Part shown: one piece after another, positions 45,940 to 58,226 of the stretch
Layout of the letters: the number at the start of each line of letters is the position of its first letter
How positions within the stretch are numbered: position 1 is the stretch's first letter
Assembly (NCBI GenBank): GCA_029204225.1
Contig: CM055098.1
Coordinates: forward strand, 4,207,607 to 4,271,606
From: Diphasiastrum complanatum
Taxonomy: Eukaryota; Streptophyta; Lycopodiopsida; Lycopodiales; Lycopodiaceae
DNA length: 64,000 nucleotides
Direction of reading: 5' to 3'
Position numbers and translations under genes: made by a program
The notes under the pieces: model-generated
What the model saw: the letters and a program-made list of their open reading frames with translations, nothing else
The model's database searches: none
Told to the model about the DNA's origin: nothing

Positions 45940-48760
45940 ACAACAATGTCGGACTGTTGCTGCGCAGTTGCCATTACCTGTTGTTGCGCAGCAGCAGCAG
46001 TCCAAGAGATGGACTTGTAGATACTGCCACATCAGTTACACGGGTGGGCCCACACGCATCAGGGCACATTTATTACGTTTGAGGGGGTGGAGATTGCCCC
46101 TTGCATGCATGCTCCTGACACGATACTCACTCCTGCTGCACCGGATGAGGTTGGCCCTTCGAGGTTGGGGCCTAGAGTGAGAGGTAAACACTCAACTCTT
46201 AGACTTCAGTTGATTCTTGAATGTTGAAAACTTGAATGTTCATTGACCACTCAGTAGTGAGCACTAACGTGTCATGTTGATAGTTGATGGTTCAAGGTTG
46301 AAGGTTGCACATTAAACATTTCATTGTTTGAAATTTGACTATTGATATTTAAATTTTGTCATCTCACGTTTTCAATGTTCAAAGAAATTAGAATGACTTG
46401 TCGCTTTAAAACGTGCTTCTTAAATCACAGACTAGTCAGTGGTCACAACTGTGGTTCACCGGGCACCTAAATTGAATTGTTTTTTTGGCAGATCGACATG
46501 CAGTGACACAGCCAGAGGCCACCACATCACGACTCCCAGTTGCCTTCTGCTCACCCCTCGCTTCTCATGGAGAGGACATAGATGCAGATGAGGCAGGGCC
46601 TAGTAGTCGGCCTGACCCGCCTTCTGGTGTGGGATCCTTGACACCATCTCCAACCACAGTGACCATACCAACACCACAACATCCACCTGAGAGAGGGAGA
46701 GCCAGAGGTAGACGGGGCTGCACTACACAACTGCGGGGTAGGGACTACTATGTGGCCAGCTTCACTCCCAAAGCCATGGCGGAGGCAGAGATTGCAATTC
46801 GACAATCGCTCTACACCTGTGATCTGCCATTTCATCTGGCTAGGACCCCAACATGGAAGAGAGCGATGATTGCAGTGAGTGCTATCGGGCAGGTGTAGTT
46901 GGGGCCGTCTTGTAAGCGTCTTAGGATGAAGGGACTTCTTGAAAGGCGGGCTTTTGTTGACTAGAAGTTGGAGCCCCTCAGGAGGGCATGGGCCCAGTAT
47001 GTACTATTATCTATGCACTCTAATACGCTATGCCCATTGCCAATTTTGAATTCAAGTCTTAACTTTAAGTTTTGAACATTGCAATTTTCTATTTTCAGTT
47101 GTCTTTCAAGTTTGAAGGTGCAACTTTTAAGTTAGGTTTTAACTTTTAACTTTCAAACCGTCTAGTTTTGCCATCTCGGATCTAGGGTCTGGGGTTTGAA
47201 CTTTGAACTGCAATCTTCAACTTTGCAAATTGTTATGACATATGTATTATGTGGCATTTCATATTTATTATCCATGTTTAATCATGGTTGTCAATTGATC
47301 ATTCATCACTGAGAGTTGCAACTTGCTATGAATCATGATGTTGTCACCTGTGAACTAGGCATGGCTGCACCATCATATCTGACGGTTGGAGTGATACAAG
47401 GAAGCACCACATGTTGAATATCTTGGTGTGTTCCTGCATGGGGACAATGTTTATGAGATCCATCGACACCTTTGGGGTGGCAGTGACGGGCGATTACATG
47501 TTCACACATATTCGAGCTGCCATCGAAGAGGTGGGGCCACAACACGTTGTACAGTTATATACTATAATGATTAATCAATAATCCAGATTCCATTTAACAC
47601 TACTATAACTAGTCTAAAGGTTTAGTTTGAGTGTGGAATTATCAGTCACCAATCATGATTGAATGTTCAATGGTTCACTTGAATTCCATGCACATTGCAT
47701 TGTATGATTGTACAGGTTGTCACGGACAACGCGGCAAATTTTGTTGCCATGGGTAGGCTCGTTAATGAGACCTACCCCCACATCTTTTGGACACTTTGTG
47801 ATGCACATTACCTGGACTTGTTGGTCAAGGATGTAACCAAGATACCATGGATCGCGGAGGTGCTGCGCCAAGTTGCCATTATGTAATATGTATGTACTAA
47901 TGCTTTGAATGGTGAAGTTTTCGAGTTTAAAACTTTGATGGGCATCATTGTACTAAATTCTAATGCAAACTCTATTACTTTGGAATATTCAATGCAATGC
48001 ATGCACTGTGCAGGTTTGCATTTATGTTCCCGGTCACGGAACAACTGCTGAAAGTTCATGTGAGCTTGAGGTAGATGGTCATTTCTAATGAGTGGGGTGC
48101 AGTGGGGGCCATCACAGCAGCCGAAGGGTATGGGATTCGAGGAGATCGTGCTCTCGACTGCATTTTGGGATGAGGCACGATCCATAGTCGTGGGCCTGCA
48201 GCCTATCTACACTGTCCTGTGCCTTACAGATCGAGAGGGCTGCACATTGGGCCTCTTATATGAGTTCATGGACAGGTTGGGCGAGCAGTTGCGTCTTTGC
48301 ACAACCATTAGCCTAGAGAGGTATACCGCCTACTATACTGTCCTGTTGCATGACTCCTTAATACTTAGTACTTGCTACTGTTTGAAATTTGAATTGATGA
48401 ATCCTTGGTTCTCAATTTTCAATTATCTAATATCTAGTTTCTGTGCGATGTGGCTGACTAGTGACTCTTGAGGGCTCAATATTTAGCATTCAAATCTATT
48501 ATTATTTATCTTGCAGGCTTGAGGAAATCCAGCGCCTCTGGCAGAGCAGGTGGGAGTGGTTTCACTGGCCCTGCCGCCCTTGCATGCCATGGCCCACATA
48601 CTCCATCCATTATGGAGGAGTGAGGAGCAGGGAGCTCAGGGATGGCTGGAATGCCGATGTCTTCCGAGTTTATCCTGATGTACATGAGCATCTTAAGCTG
48701 TTGGATGAGCTCCATATATTCAGGTAGGAGACCTTGGATCTGGGCCGGTGCTTTTGAGAG
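45940..48760 (+). pseudogene. hAT transposase fragment 2 (BED finger to pre-dimerisation region)
   Basis: Spliced hAT transposase lacking its C-terminus. BED finger WTCRYCHISYTGGPTRIRAHL (46,010-46,070); intron to an acceptor TTTGGCAG ending at 46,489. The next exon 46,490-46,990 has a Pro/Arg-rich linker and YTCDLPFHLARTPTWKRAM. A TAG at 46,896-46,898 replaces Gln. After an intron, SDGWSDTRKHHMLNILV (47,375-47,430) keeps the first catalytic Asp; FTHIRAAIEEVGPQHVV follows. A further intron leads to VVTDNAANFVAMG, LVNETYPHIFWTLCDAHYLDLLV, then IVLSTAFWDEARSIV, YTVLCLTDREGCTLGLLYEFMDRL, and EEIQRLWQSRWEW to LLDELHIFR at 48,727. It then meets an unrelated gypsy fragment. Frameshifts are present near 46,085, 48,060 and 48,140. 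Confidence 0.88.
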
Positions 48761-48789
48761 ACGGTAATAAATTGCACAATTAGTCAGTA

Positions 48790-49300
48790 GTTACATTTTT
48801 TTACTTACATGAAATGGCTATTAGCGGCTTTGATAGCCCAATAAAACTCTCTTCTAAACAAATCTAAAGTCTTGTGTATACCTGGATGACTTGCATAGGG
48901 TATGTCATGACATTCATAAAGAATTCGCTTCTTTTAACTCATCATCCCCTGGTACACAAACTTTCCCATTCCGAAATAGTAACCCGTCTCAAATTGTGAA
49001 CTGTTCCACAATCTTCTTATCTTTCTTGGAAATCTGAGATCCTAACGATGTAAGGTAAATTTGAATATGTGATCTGTAAAACAGGAGCGAAGCCACCATT
49101 CTTTTGAGCTTCTCAAAACATTGGTTGAGTTCTTCATTCCACTCAACAAATAGGGACTAGGAGTCACTAGGTTGACCTCTCTTCTTTTTTTTGTTAACTT
49201 TGCCTTTTGTTCAAGAGGTGCTGCGACTTTCGCATAATCCTCTATAGACCTTCGAAAGAAAATTGGAAAACCGAGAACATTACTTGTATAGATCAAAATT
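48790..49300 (-). pseudogene. Ty3/gypsy RT end to integrase zinc domain fragment
   Basis: Minus strand: VLGFPIFFRRSIEDYAKVAAPLEQKAK (RT connection), a decayed RNase H start, then FETGYYFGMGKFVYQGMMS and ILYECHDIPYASHPGIHKTLDLFRREFYW. The last block has the H..H half of the integrase HHCC finger. RNase H is largely deleted. Confidence 0.75.
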
Positions 49301-49339
49301 TGAGGTATTCATTGATCATGATAGCCTCGATACTTTTGT

Positions 49340-49570
49340 ATGTAGCCAAACCTTAGAGGCCGACAAGCCAGATGGTCTGAGCTCATGCAGGAATTCCTAA
49401 TGGAGATTCGATACAAGAAAGATGCTGAGAATTGTGTGACCGATGCACCATCTCGTGTGGTGTATCAGATGTCATTTGTAGTCATTGAAAATGACTTGCT
49501 ATTTGAGATAAGAAAGGCTCAATAAGAAGATCCTCATTGTAAGGACAAGAGGTTAGTCATGGCCATGCAG
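49340..49570 (+). pseudogene. Ty3/gypsy RNase H tail fragment
   Basis: NLRGRQARWSELMQEFLMEIRYKK, CVTDAPSRVVYQMSFVVIEND and LLFEIRKAQ. It is nearly the same text as gypsy A at 26,040-26,230, so it comes from a related copy. It faces the minus-strand gypsy piece to its left. Confidence 0.85.
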
Positions 49571-51701
49571 TGTCTCAAGCAATGTTTTACCATCCCGTTT
49601 CGTACGTGGCTTCGAAATGAGGTTGAAACGAGTTGTCCAGGTTCGAGACGGAAAAGATTTTTGGTTTTTGTTTTGTTTTTTTTTGAAAATGTGTTTTTAT
49701 GGGTTTTTGGAGCTTAGGCATGTCATAGAAAGACTAGTACTAAGTAGATACATTCAATTTCATTTTCTGTCTCTTAGTGGCTTTAGTGCTTATTGTCATA
49801 AGTCATAAATTAAGAAGAAGTATTCGAACCTTAAAATCAAGATTGAATTCAATAGCTTCAATGCTCATAGAACTTATGGTTTAAGAAGATTGAAGACCTT
49901 TTTGAAGTGTTTCAAATCGTTGGACATGGTAGTAGGTACTTGATGACATGTCAACAATCACACATCTATGCCCATTGCCTGGCCCTTATCTTATGTGCCT
50001 AGCCCTAATTTGGGCCCTATGGGACCCCGTAAATAGGTGATCATACACTTGTAGATACTAGATATTGCCATACTCCATACATATTACAAGACTAAGTTGA
50101 AAGTTCAAAGTGCTAAGTGCTTCCAAGTTCACACATAGTGACGTGACCAATTAAGACTTACCAGTGACCAGAAAATTGAAATATAGATTACAATTTACAA
50201 TTTACATGAATCATGATTCATCATAACTTATATCAACTACCAAGAAATTTTATTCCTCATGAGTAAATAACATCTCTGGGAAATCTCTGAGACAAAGAAC
50301 CTATCCACTCTCACGAGTTTTCGAACCCAACTTTCCTCTAATACAATAGTTCTTCCATTTAATCAACCCCTCTTTGATCCTAGTACCCACACTAGGTTGA
50401 TCCACTACAGATATTTCAGACTTCACGTTATGATCAAACTTACTCCGATCCTGCACAAAACTGGGATTAGCAACTTTTGATTTTACTCTGTACTACTTAT
50501 AATGATTTCAAATCTCAAACCTCCTCTAATTCCAGATTGTTCTACACAATCCCTAGAGAATTTCTCTTATTTGAAAAGTTCCAGTTCTGTATCCTACTCT
50601 AGATTTGTTTGAAAATGCTTTCAAATAATCATATTTCTATACATTATCTAGTTTTCATCCAAAAATTGTGCAACTAATAGATCCTTTGATAGACTTCTAC
50701 CCATCACTTCCACCCCTCTTAAATAAATTAACAATTTCTTACAAAAGTTAGCTGGAGAGATGACACATGAAAATACCTAAAAGGTCAATATTAGGACTAC
50801 TCTTACAGTAACCATCATCCATCTGAGATCTATCTATGCATAAGAGTCGACCTGGGTTTAAGAAATTGAAATTCATCTTGGAACGACTTGAATTCCAAGC
50901 CAAGTAGTAATTCACATGATGATAACAGTCCTTCATAGAAGCAATAACTTAATGTTAGAAGGATCATATGAAGTTAATTTGATGTCTAGTATTCGAGAAA
51001 TTCCAAAGACATAAGGGTTCTAAAAATGCGAGAAATAGGTTTAAGGGTTTCTGATTTCGTAAATTATGAGATACCCCCTTGGGATTCGGACTAAACCTCA
51101 AAATTTCACAAAATACCCCATAACAGTTAACCAATGTTTTTTTCTTTTCCCATATCACGAATAGATACTAAAATTACCATTGATAATCAGATCTTTACAA
51201 TCCTAGAAATTCCTTTTTGAAATTACCGATTTCCCATATCACTAGCTCTTCCATCAAGTAAACCCTTAACCGTCTCAGCTGATGTTTCAGAGATCCAAAT
51301 AATCCATCTAGATTTCCTATACCGATGCAAAAGGTAAATGCTTATACAAGCGAAATTTTCGAGGCCACTAAAACCCTAAAAAGGATATCCAAGACACAAA
51401 GGAAAACGAGGCTAAAGAAAAGATCACCATTCAACCACAGCCGCCGTAGCTGCATATCTGGATCGTGCTTCTAACTGCTCATTGTACACGAAAACGGCTG
51501 CCAAGGTGACTGCCATAGTAGGATTGCACCTGCTCACCATGCTTCATCGCGTCTTCTCCATCACCCAGCTGATGATTGCAACTACCTGCGCTCTTATGAA
51601 AAGGAGAGGATGCAAATCATCACATCAATTCAGCCTTCCATAGCCAAATCACACCTTTAGCAAGAAAAGAGCGTGCCAGCAGCCGCTCAAGAAGACCACG
51701 C
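49571..51701. other. no gene recognised (2.1 kb)
   Basis: Low-GC sequence without motifs. 49,990-50,250 is built of short AAGTT/ACAATTTAC-like words like those in the hAT introns, so it may be hAT intron sequence. Confidence 0.4.
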
Positions 51702-52010
51702 ATGGACGTAGAACGCTCCTCAGTTCCCAATTCACCCAGCTTCAAGCAGCTGATCAATCATTCATTTCCAAAGCAAGCATCAACCATCACTCCTGCATAC
51801 CTCCAGAGTCATTCCACAAAAGAAAGGACAGGGAGCGCATATCTGGCAGGACTCTTAGGTCTGCTGACAGCAAATGGAATATATGATTTCATGCCAAGAT
51901 CAGTTCACATAGGTTCCACATTCGTTAACAGCTTGTTTGCAGGAATCCAGAGTTCTGAACCTTACAATGGACAGTGCCCACTCCATTTGGCATCCAATCA
52001 ATGGATCTAG
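51702..52010 (+). CDS. hypothetical ORF, possible exon
   Basis: 102 codons from MDVERSSVPNSPSFKQL to ASNQWI, with a hydrophobic patch AYLAGLLGLL in the middle. No family recognised. GC is higher and the text less low-complexity than its surroundings. No splice structure or neighbour supports it, and it may be chance. A second frame (51,937-52,140) overlaps its end. Confidence 0.2.
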   Translation: MDVERSSVPNSPSFKQLINHSFPKQASTITPAYLQSHSTKERTGSAYLAGLLGLLTANGIYDFMPRSVHIGSTFVNSLFAGIQSSEPYNGQCPLHLASNQWI

Positions 52011-53399
52011 TGATACTTCAAAATCAAGAGTCCAAGGGCTTTTAGAAAAATCTAAACCAAGTCCAAGAGCTCATTACTATCACTCCTGCAGAAAGCTATT
52101 CGAAAGCTTTCCTGACACTGACAACTCCAGGCAGTCATGAATTTTCTCTCTCTCTGCTTACCTATAAAAATACAGGTTTAACAAAAGTATGAAAAAGAAC
52201 ATCTCTTTATTACAAGGAGTAATTAATTCCAGGGAGGTGATATAATTCTCAGAAGGTCCTAGCTTTACTCTCTGCTACATGAAAATCGCAGAACCACAAT
52301 CTCCATTCAATGCTCTATCGTTTGCATGTTCCAGCAGAGGACTAGTTTTCCTAAAAAAACCTTCAATGCTCAACATGCAACCATTAGATTGCATGTATTC
52401 AATCTAGCAGATTCAAGCAACAAGCTACTTGGTTTACATAAGCAAATCATTCTACCACTTTTAGTAATCCTCTCAAGGATTTAAGAAGTTAGAAGTGAAT
52501 TATACATTGATTAGAAGCAATATTAAGAAAATCAAACTAGTGGAAGTGCACTCTACCACCCGTTTTGTCAAACATGCTTCATCACAAATTAGTGAATCTG
52601 AATCCAAACTTCCCTTGAGAAATTAGCATTCCAATCCGGGATATAAATCCAAGCGCTTTCCACTTCCAACTAGAGATGTAGAGCTTGCCTCCATTCTTAT
52701 CCAAGACCGCATCTTAGCCAAGCTCTGGTACCAATTTAATATTACTAAGATGAGGACAAGATCAACACACATAGAGACTATTGGAAGCCAAACCACCCAT
52801 TCAACTAGAGATGTTAGCAACACCTCACCCTCGAGCCATGGCTAGTAAATACCCGAAGAGAGAAGAGAAACCGGCAATCAAGATTCAAAAGGAGGAGGGC
52901 GAGTCCCTACCCGTATAGATAGGGGTGAGAAGCCTGTGCATGCACCCATGCAACCTCCCATGCAGTCCATCTAATCATAGCTCACATATCCCATGCTGTC
53001 CTCATGCATACGACTCACATACGCCATGCACTGCTCCACATGTCTCAATAGGAGTGTCTGGCTCGTCTCAAGATTATTAGTTACAAATTGGTCTTGACAT
53101 GGAATTAAATCGAGGCGCAACCAACAATCTTGAACACTAGAGAGCCGGTCTACCATATCAGGACTATTCCAAATCCTCAAAGCTGGATATGACCATAACC
53201 CTCAGACATCCAAGAACTTCCAGAAATTATAAATAGTGAAATTATAAACTGTACAATGTAGTGACCACTGACAAATCACAAATTAAAAGCATAATTAATA
53301 AGAGTTTCAAGTGTAGCCTCTAGGCTTGAGCTTGTGGCCTCATATGTATTACTATTATGCTAGAGCCTAGAGTATGCCATTATGTTGAGTGCTCTAGCC
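52011..53399. other. no gene; possible decayed copia primer site
   Basis: Minus strand TGGTACCAGAGC at 52,722-52,733 is one base off the initiator tRNA-Met site. No LTR end or gag text could be confirmed next to it. Confidence 0.3.
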
Positions 53400-55195
53400 T
53401 CTAGTTGCCCGCCTCAAAAGCTGTCGTCGTGGAGGCATTGGCATGGCCTCAGGGTCATCCTCACCCTCATCCTCATCCTCACCCTCAGTGGTTTATTCCT
53501 CATCTGAGTTAGAGGGACTCTCAGAGGTGTCTGAGTCCCCAACAACATGGCACGGGACCCTCTCCTGCCCTCCTGGCCCTACGTGATGCAGCAACTTGAG
53601 TGGTAGGCCCTACACAGTGCACACAAGGAATCATGATTTAGGATTGACATTGATGATTGGACAAGGGTTACAAACTTTTAACTTACAAATTACGATTTAC
53701 AAGTTACAATCTAGTATCTACAAAATACTAGTATAAAGCAATGAATCGGGAATCGGGAATTGGGAATTGAGATCAACCTGCAGTTGCTAAGGCCTCCCTA
53801 TGGAGTATAGCATACACATCCTCCTCGTCTTATGATCTTGGTGACGAGTCTGGAACCCTTGCCACATCGATTTCATCGATATTAACCTATAGAATTAAAG
53901 TGTTAACAAAAGTAACCAGTTAAACCAAGATCTCAATTCTCCATACTGGTAAATGATTTCAGACAAAATAGCAAATTTATTTGTTGAAGCCTAAAGGTTC
54001 TTAGTTCAGACTCTTGACAGATCATGGTAGATCATGGTAGACTCCCTTAGCTTCTTTAGAATTCGCAGGTTGGCATGCACAACACCAACCTCTCCAACCG
54101 TGCAGTAGAAAGTCTATTCCTCCTCTTCGTATGAGTTAGAGAGAACACACTCCAATTTCTCTCGCATGCAACTGCTGCGCAGTCCTGTGAGAGGATGCGG
54201 ATGTCAAGCCTTTCCAACTTGGGAACATCATTCCCATACTTCATCCACCATGAAACATGTCGCAAGTGCCCTTCCCTTAGTTGTGCACCTGGACGCCCGA
54301 AATTGAAGCCCTCGGTCCTGAACATTGAACATTGAACATTCATCATATTCCAAATTTGAACTTACAGGCTACAGTCAACTTGGTAACTACTAAGTTCTAA
54401 CTTACAAGTTACAACTTGAACTTGGTACTTTCCAACTCTATAACCTACTTAAAATTTCATAGTAAATTCTAAATACTAAATACTTATTACTAACTTAGAC
54501 TTCGGTACATAGATGAAATTTGAATCATGATAGTACTAAGTATTAAATGCTAAGTACTAGCTTGTAATTACTAAGTACATACATGAATACATTCAAGTCA
54601 TCCATGAGTGCATCTTGATCCCTAGGATCAGAATAGACAGAGGAGACGTCGGAATGCCATCCCTGCCTGAGGTCTCGATCACAGAACTGATCCTCCCTCC
54701 TCTATAGTGGATGAAGCAAGGTAGCCACGACGTGCAAAGGGTGATGGAATCACTGGCACCTGTCTAGAAACAAGCCCCTTATTTCTTCCAGCCTATAAAT
54801 AATCATCAATGAACATTCACGTCTCAAGAACCCAAATTCCAATTCCTAATTATCAAAATCAAAATTGCAAATATTCATTACTATTAACTAATCTCATTAT
54901 TCATATCAATTGACAAATTACAATGAACTGGATGAAGAATCAACTTTTAGCGTAGTAATATACTTGTTAGCCTCTATGCTGATGCAACTCTAAAGCGCTC
55001 TCGCAGCCTCTCCATGAACTCATAGAGACGGCCTAAAGGGCAACCCTCTCTATCAATAAGGCGCATCACACTATAGATAGGCTACATTGATGTGACAATG
55101 GCTTGTGCATCATTCCAAAACGCAGATGAAAGCACAACCGTCTCAAATCTCCTGGACCTAGCCTCTCGTGATGGGCTCGACTCTGCCCAATGGTT
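53400..55195 (-). pseudogene. hAT transposase fragment 5 (C-terminal half)
   Basis: Minus strand, from right: FETVVLSSAFWNDAQAIV, YSVMRLIDREGCPLGRLYEFMERL (55,150-55,000). An intron leads to QGWHSDVSSVYSDP and LMDDLNVF (54,680-54,580). A further intron precedes FNFGRPGAQLREGHLRHVSWWMKYGND, LDIRILSQDC and CERNWSVFSLTHTKRRNRL (54,300-54,090, dimerisation core). The acidic tail DSDTSESPSNSDEE and GEDEDEGEDDPEA ends RRQLLRRATRG (53,560-53,400). BED finger and DUF659 are missing. There are stops in several exons (for example TSM*P at ~55,085). Confidence 0.85.
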
Positions 55196-55261
55196 TGAAA
55201 AACTAATCCTAAACCCGAAGTCCTAACTTCCAACTTCTAAGCTTTAAGTTCTAAGTTCTAA

Positions 55262-55263
<2 letters not shown>

Positions 55264-55332
<69 letters not shown>
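55264..55332. repeat. (CT)n(AT)n compound microsatellite
   Basis: CT run 55,264-55,291 passing directly into AT run to 55,332. Confidence 0.95.
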
Positions 55333-55334
<2 letters not shown>

Positions 55335-55382
55335 TAGTGGCACGTGGTACTGCCATCATGGTATCGCCGGTACCATAATGGT

Positions 55383-55419
55383 GGTACCGCCCTAGGATCC
55401 GCGGTACCAGGGCGGTACC
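55383..55419. repeat. inverted repeat with 11-bp arms
   Basis: GGTACCGCCCT (55,383-55,393) and AGGGCGGTACC (55,409-55,419) are perfect reverse complements around a 15-bp centre that contains another GGTACC. Two further GGTACC-like words lie just left. Confidence 0.85.
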
Positions 55420-55734
55420 ATTTTTTAATATATATATTTTAAATATTTTTTATAATTAATAATTGCCTTTTATATAGTAAAATAGGCTTTAAAAAATGGA
55501 AAAATTAGGGTTTAGGGTGTAAAAAAAGGAGAGTACAGTACAAGGTGTAGGGGACAGGTGCAACAACACATGGGCACTGTGGGTGAGCAAACCATGGGGC
55601 CAATGGGAGAGCATCATAGAGGGGGAGCAACACATGGGGGCAGGTACAGAGGCACATGGAGGGATGATGGGGATGCACATGGTCGATCAGGCTGTGGGGA
55701 TAAATAGACACTCACAATGCCATCGTGAGAGGCA

Positions 55735-55881
55735 TTTTCAGAGGCTGTGAGAGAGCCAATGATAGCCAGTGAGAGAGCCAGAGAGAGCCAGTGACAGGCT
55801 GTGAGAGGCTGTTTGAGAACCAGGGTGCTGTGAGAGGCTGTGAGAGGCTGTGAGAGGCGGTTTGAGAACCAGGGTGCTGTG
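55735..55881. repeat. degenerate GAGAGGCTGT tandem repeat
   Basis: Many copies of GTGAGAGGCTGT or GAGAGCCA. They end in two ~50-bp units that each finish with TTTGAGAACCAGGGTGCTGT (55,813 and 55,860). Confidence 0.85.
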
Positions 55882-56220
55882 ATGGCAGAGCGCATACCGC
55901 CTAAGCCCGAGGGCGAAGCCAGGAGGAAGCTCGAGGAAGATATTTGAAGGGATAACGAAAGACATCGGAAGCAAGAGGCAGACATTGCAGAGATGCTGCG
56001 ATAGACTCGGCAGAGACACCCAGAGTTGCAGATCCCCGCCCCCGCTGTGGCCCCTGCCCCCGCTGTCGAGCTGGATGAGCAGATCGGAATGAACTTCACA
56101 CGATGGCAGCTCATCATTGTCAGGGAAAGGGTGGTCAGACGTCGGGCTAACTAGGAGGCAGAGCGAGAGCGACAGAACAATGCACCTGACGAGGGCAAGG
56201 AGTCGGTGGATGATCCGTAG
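55882..56220 (+). pseudogene. basic/acidic coding remnant of unknown family
   Basis: From ATG 55,882: MAERIPPKPEGEARRKLEEDI, then after TGA RDNERHRKQEADIAEMLR. After TAG come QRHPELQIPAPAVAPAP and MNFTRWQLIIVRERVVRRRAN. After a third internal stop (TAG), RERQNNAPDEGKESVDDP ends at a final TAG. The composition (Arg/Glu/Lys with a short Pro-Ala linker) is protein-like in a single frame despite three internal stops. Family not recognised; it could be an accessory ORF of a DNA transposon. Confidence 0.4.
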
Positions 56221-56801
56221 GAATGTTTAGAATAGATAAAGTCCAGCCGTATGTGGCGGACTGTTGCTATGTAATTTTCGACAGTTTAGGGTGCGGCAAA
56301 TAACTAGATAGTTGTATAAAAAAAGACCCAACCATATATGGCGGGATGCGTAATGTTATTTTGATACAGCGGCTGAATCAATATATAGTGTGTTTTTTGT
56401 GCAACGCGCGCCTGGTGCTGTGAAATACAATCTCTTTTTTTAAATGTAATGTAATGTATGTGTTTATGAAATGCCGTCATGGGTTTAGGGTTTAGGGGTA
56501 ATTGCTTTGCTCATGATCGTTTGGAGTGCATGTGCTATCAGTTTGCTGTGGCATCAATGGTCAGTTTGTAGGTGCATTTTTGTGAAGCTATCATTCTCTT
56601 CAATGAAAATACGATTCACACACGCACATAGAATTTGAGATAAAATTGAAAATACAGCATCACATGTACAGAGCGACACACGCACAATGTGCAGCAAATA
56701 AAGTACGCCAAACATTGAATATAATATGAAAAATGGTCTGAATACAATGGTTGACCGTCTGCTAGAAACAAACTGCTGAAACTAAAATAACAGAGCCACA
56801 A
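56221..56801. other. non-coding, with a short direct repeat
   Basis: CCAGCCGTATGTGGCGGA (~56,249) and CCAACCATATATGGCGGGA (~56,328) are a diverged direct repeat. Two TTTAGGG units lie near 56,483. No gene. Confidence 0.45.
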
Positions 56802-58185
56802 TCAATGCTTTGGCTCTGACTCAGACAAATGCTCTGGAGACAACTCAGGGCCCCGAGTTGACTCTCGCAACCGATATCTGTGTCTGTCTGGAACTGGCAT
56901 GGGCTGTGTATCCGAGGAGGAGGACTCGTCACTAGCATCATCCCAATCTGCCTCCACATCAGCCCCCAAGCAAGCCAAACCAACAACACCTGCTCCAACT
57001 GGCTATAATACTGCACCTCTAGCTGTACCTGGAGCCCTGCGAGGTCGTCCTCTCCTCCCTGGCAGTTTCTGTGCTTTGCCTTTCTTGTTCGGTGCACCCT
57101 TGGGACTTCCTGGTCTCTTGCAGACGAGAGGAGCTGGCTAGGCTGGGCCCGAGCTGAGGCCAACTGGGATAGGGAAGCCAAAGAGGGAACTCCCTGTGCA
57201 ACTGAGCAAGGAGGATGAGCCCGTGGAGTGTGTGCCCGTGGGGATGCTGCAGGTGGAGGAACTGGCTGTGCAGGAGGCAAGTACAGCGGCGATATGTACT
57301 GAAAGGGGTGCTGTGGTGGCTGGTACTGGTACATCCTGGGTGCTGCCAAAGGGGGAGCCAGTGGAGTGGGTGCTGCCAAAGGAGGAGGATGTGAAGTGGG
57401 TGCTGCCACTGTAGATGTGGGCGCTGCAAGAGAAAACCTGGGCACAGATGGTGGCCTGCCATGGAGACTTGGTGTTGCAGAAGTGGACGGCGATGGAGGG
57501 GCTGCAGGCCTCAATGGCATCGGTGGCACTGGAGGAGCTGTGCGGCACACATATACCCTCTGAGGAACCGGAGGAACTGGATGGCATGCTGGCAAGAGAT
57601 GATGGAGATGCCCTGACGCTCGGCATCTGCTGGGATTCTGAATCCAACGTGGCAATCAAGTCGTCTAGCTGGGCATCTGAATACAAATGCTCTGGGCTCT
57701 AGGCCTCATCCTGTGCACCATCCCCTGAATCAACCCGTGCCTCATCCCGTGCCTCATGTGCACCCTGTAGACCCTGCATGGCCTCCCAATCGGTGCAATC
57801 AAAGTCATCTGGTGTCTCCTCTGGTGTGCTGTCGTAGTAACGGCCATGACTCTGTACTGCACGCATCCAAGCAGCTGCGGGACCAACATCCAAATCACTC
57901 TGCTCTCTATCAACAGCCTCCTCCATCATATTGACATAGGTAGGTATGCCACTGGCCCCCCCTGTGTGCCCTGCCTGTCTCCCTGTATAACCTGTGCCAT
58001 GTGCCCCACCTTTGCCATGTGATGCACCTGTGACCCCTGCCCGTGGCGTGTGCCCTACACCTGTATCATCTGCCTCATCCCACTCTAATCTGGCAAACAC
58101 AACCCGAATGGGCTCATCCTCATCCTGCTCATCCTCTGACACTGGCTCATCTGCCTCATACAATGGAGGCTCTCTGTGCTCAAGC

Positions 58186-58226
<41 letters not shown>

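Noticed and set aside
55503-56497. Telomere-like TTTAGGG units at 55,507 and 56,483
   Set aside because: Only one or two units each; common telo-box words, not an interstitial telomere.
57019-57655. Overlapping Pro/His-rich frames on both strands
   Set aside because: They are shadows of the Pro/Ser-rich part of hAT exon 4; the chosen frame joins the acidic text before it to the AT-hook and acidic end after it.
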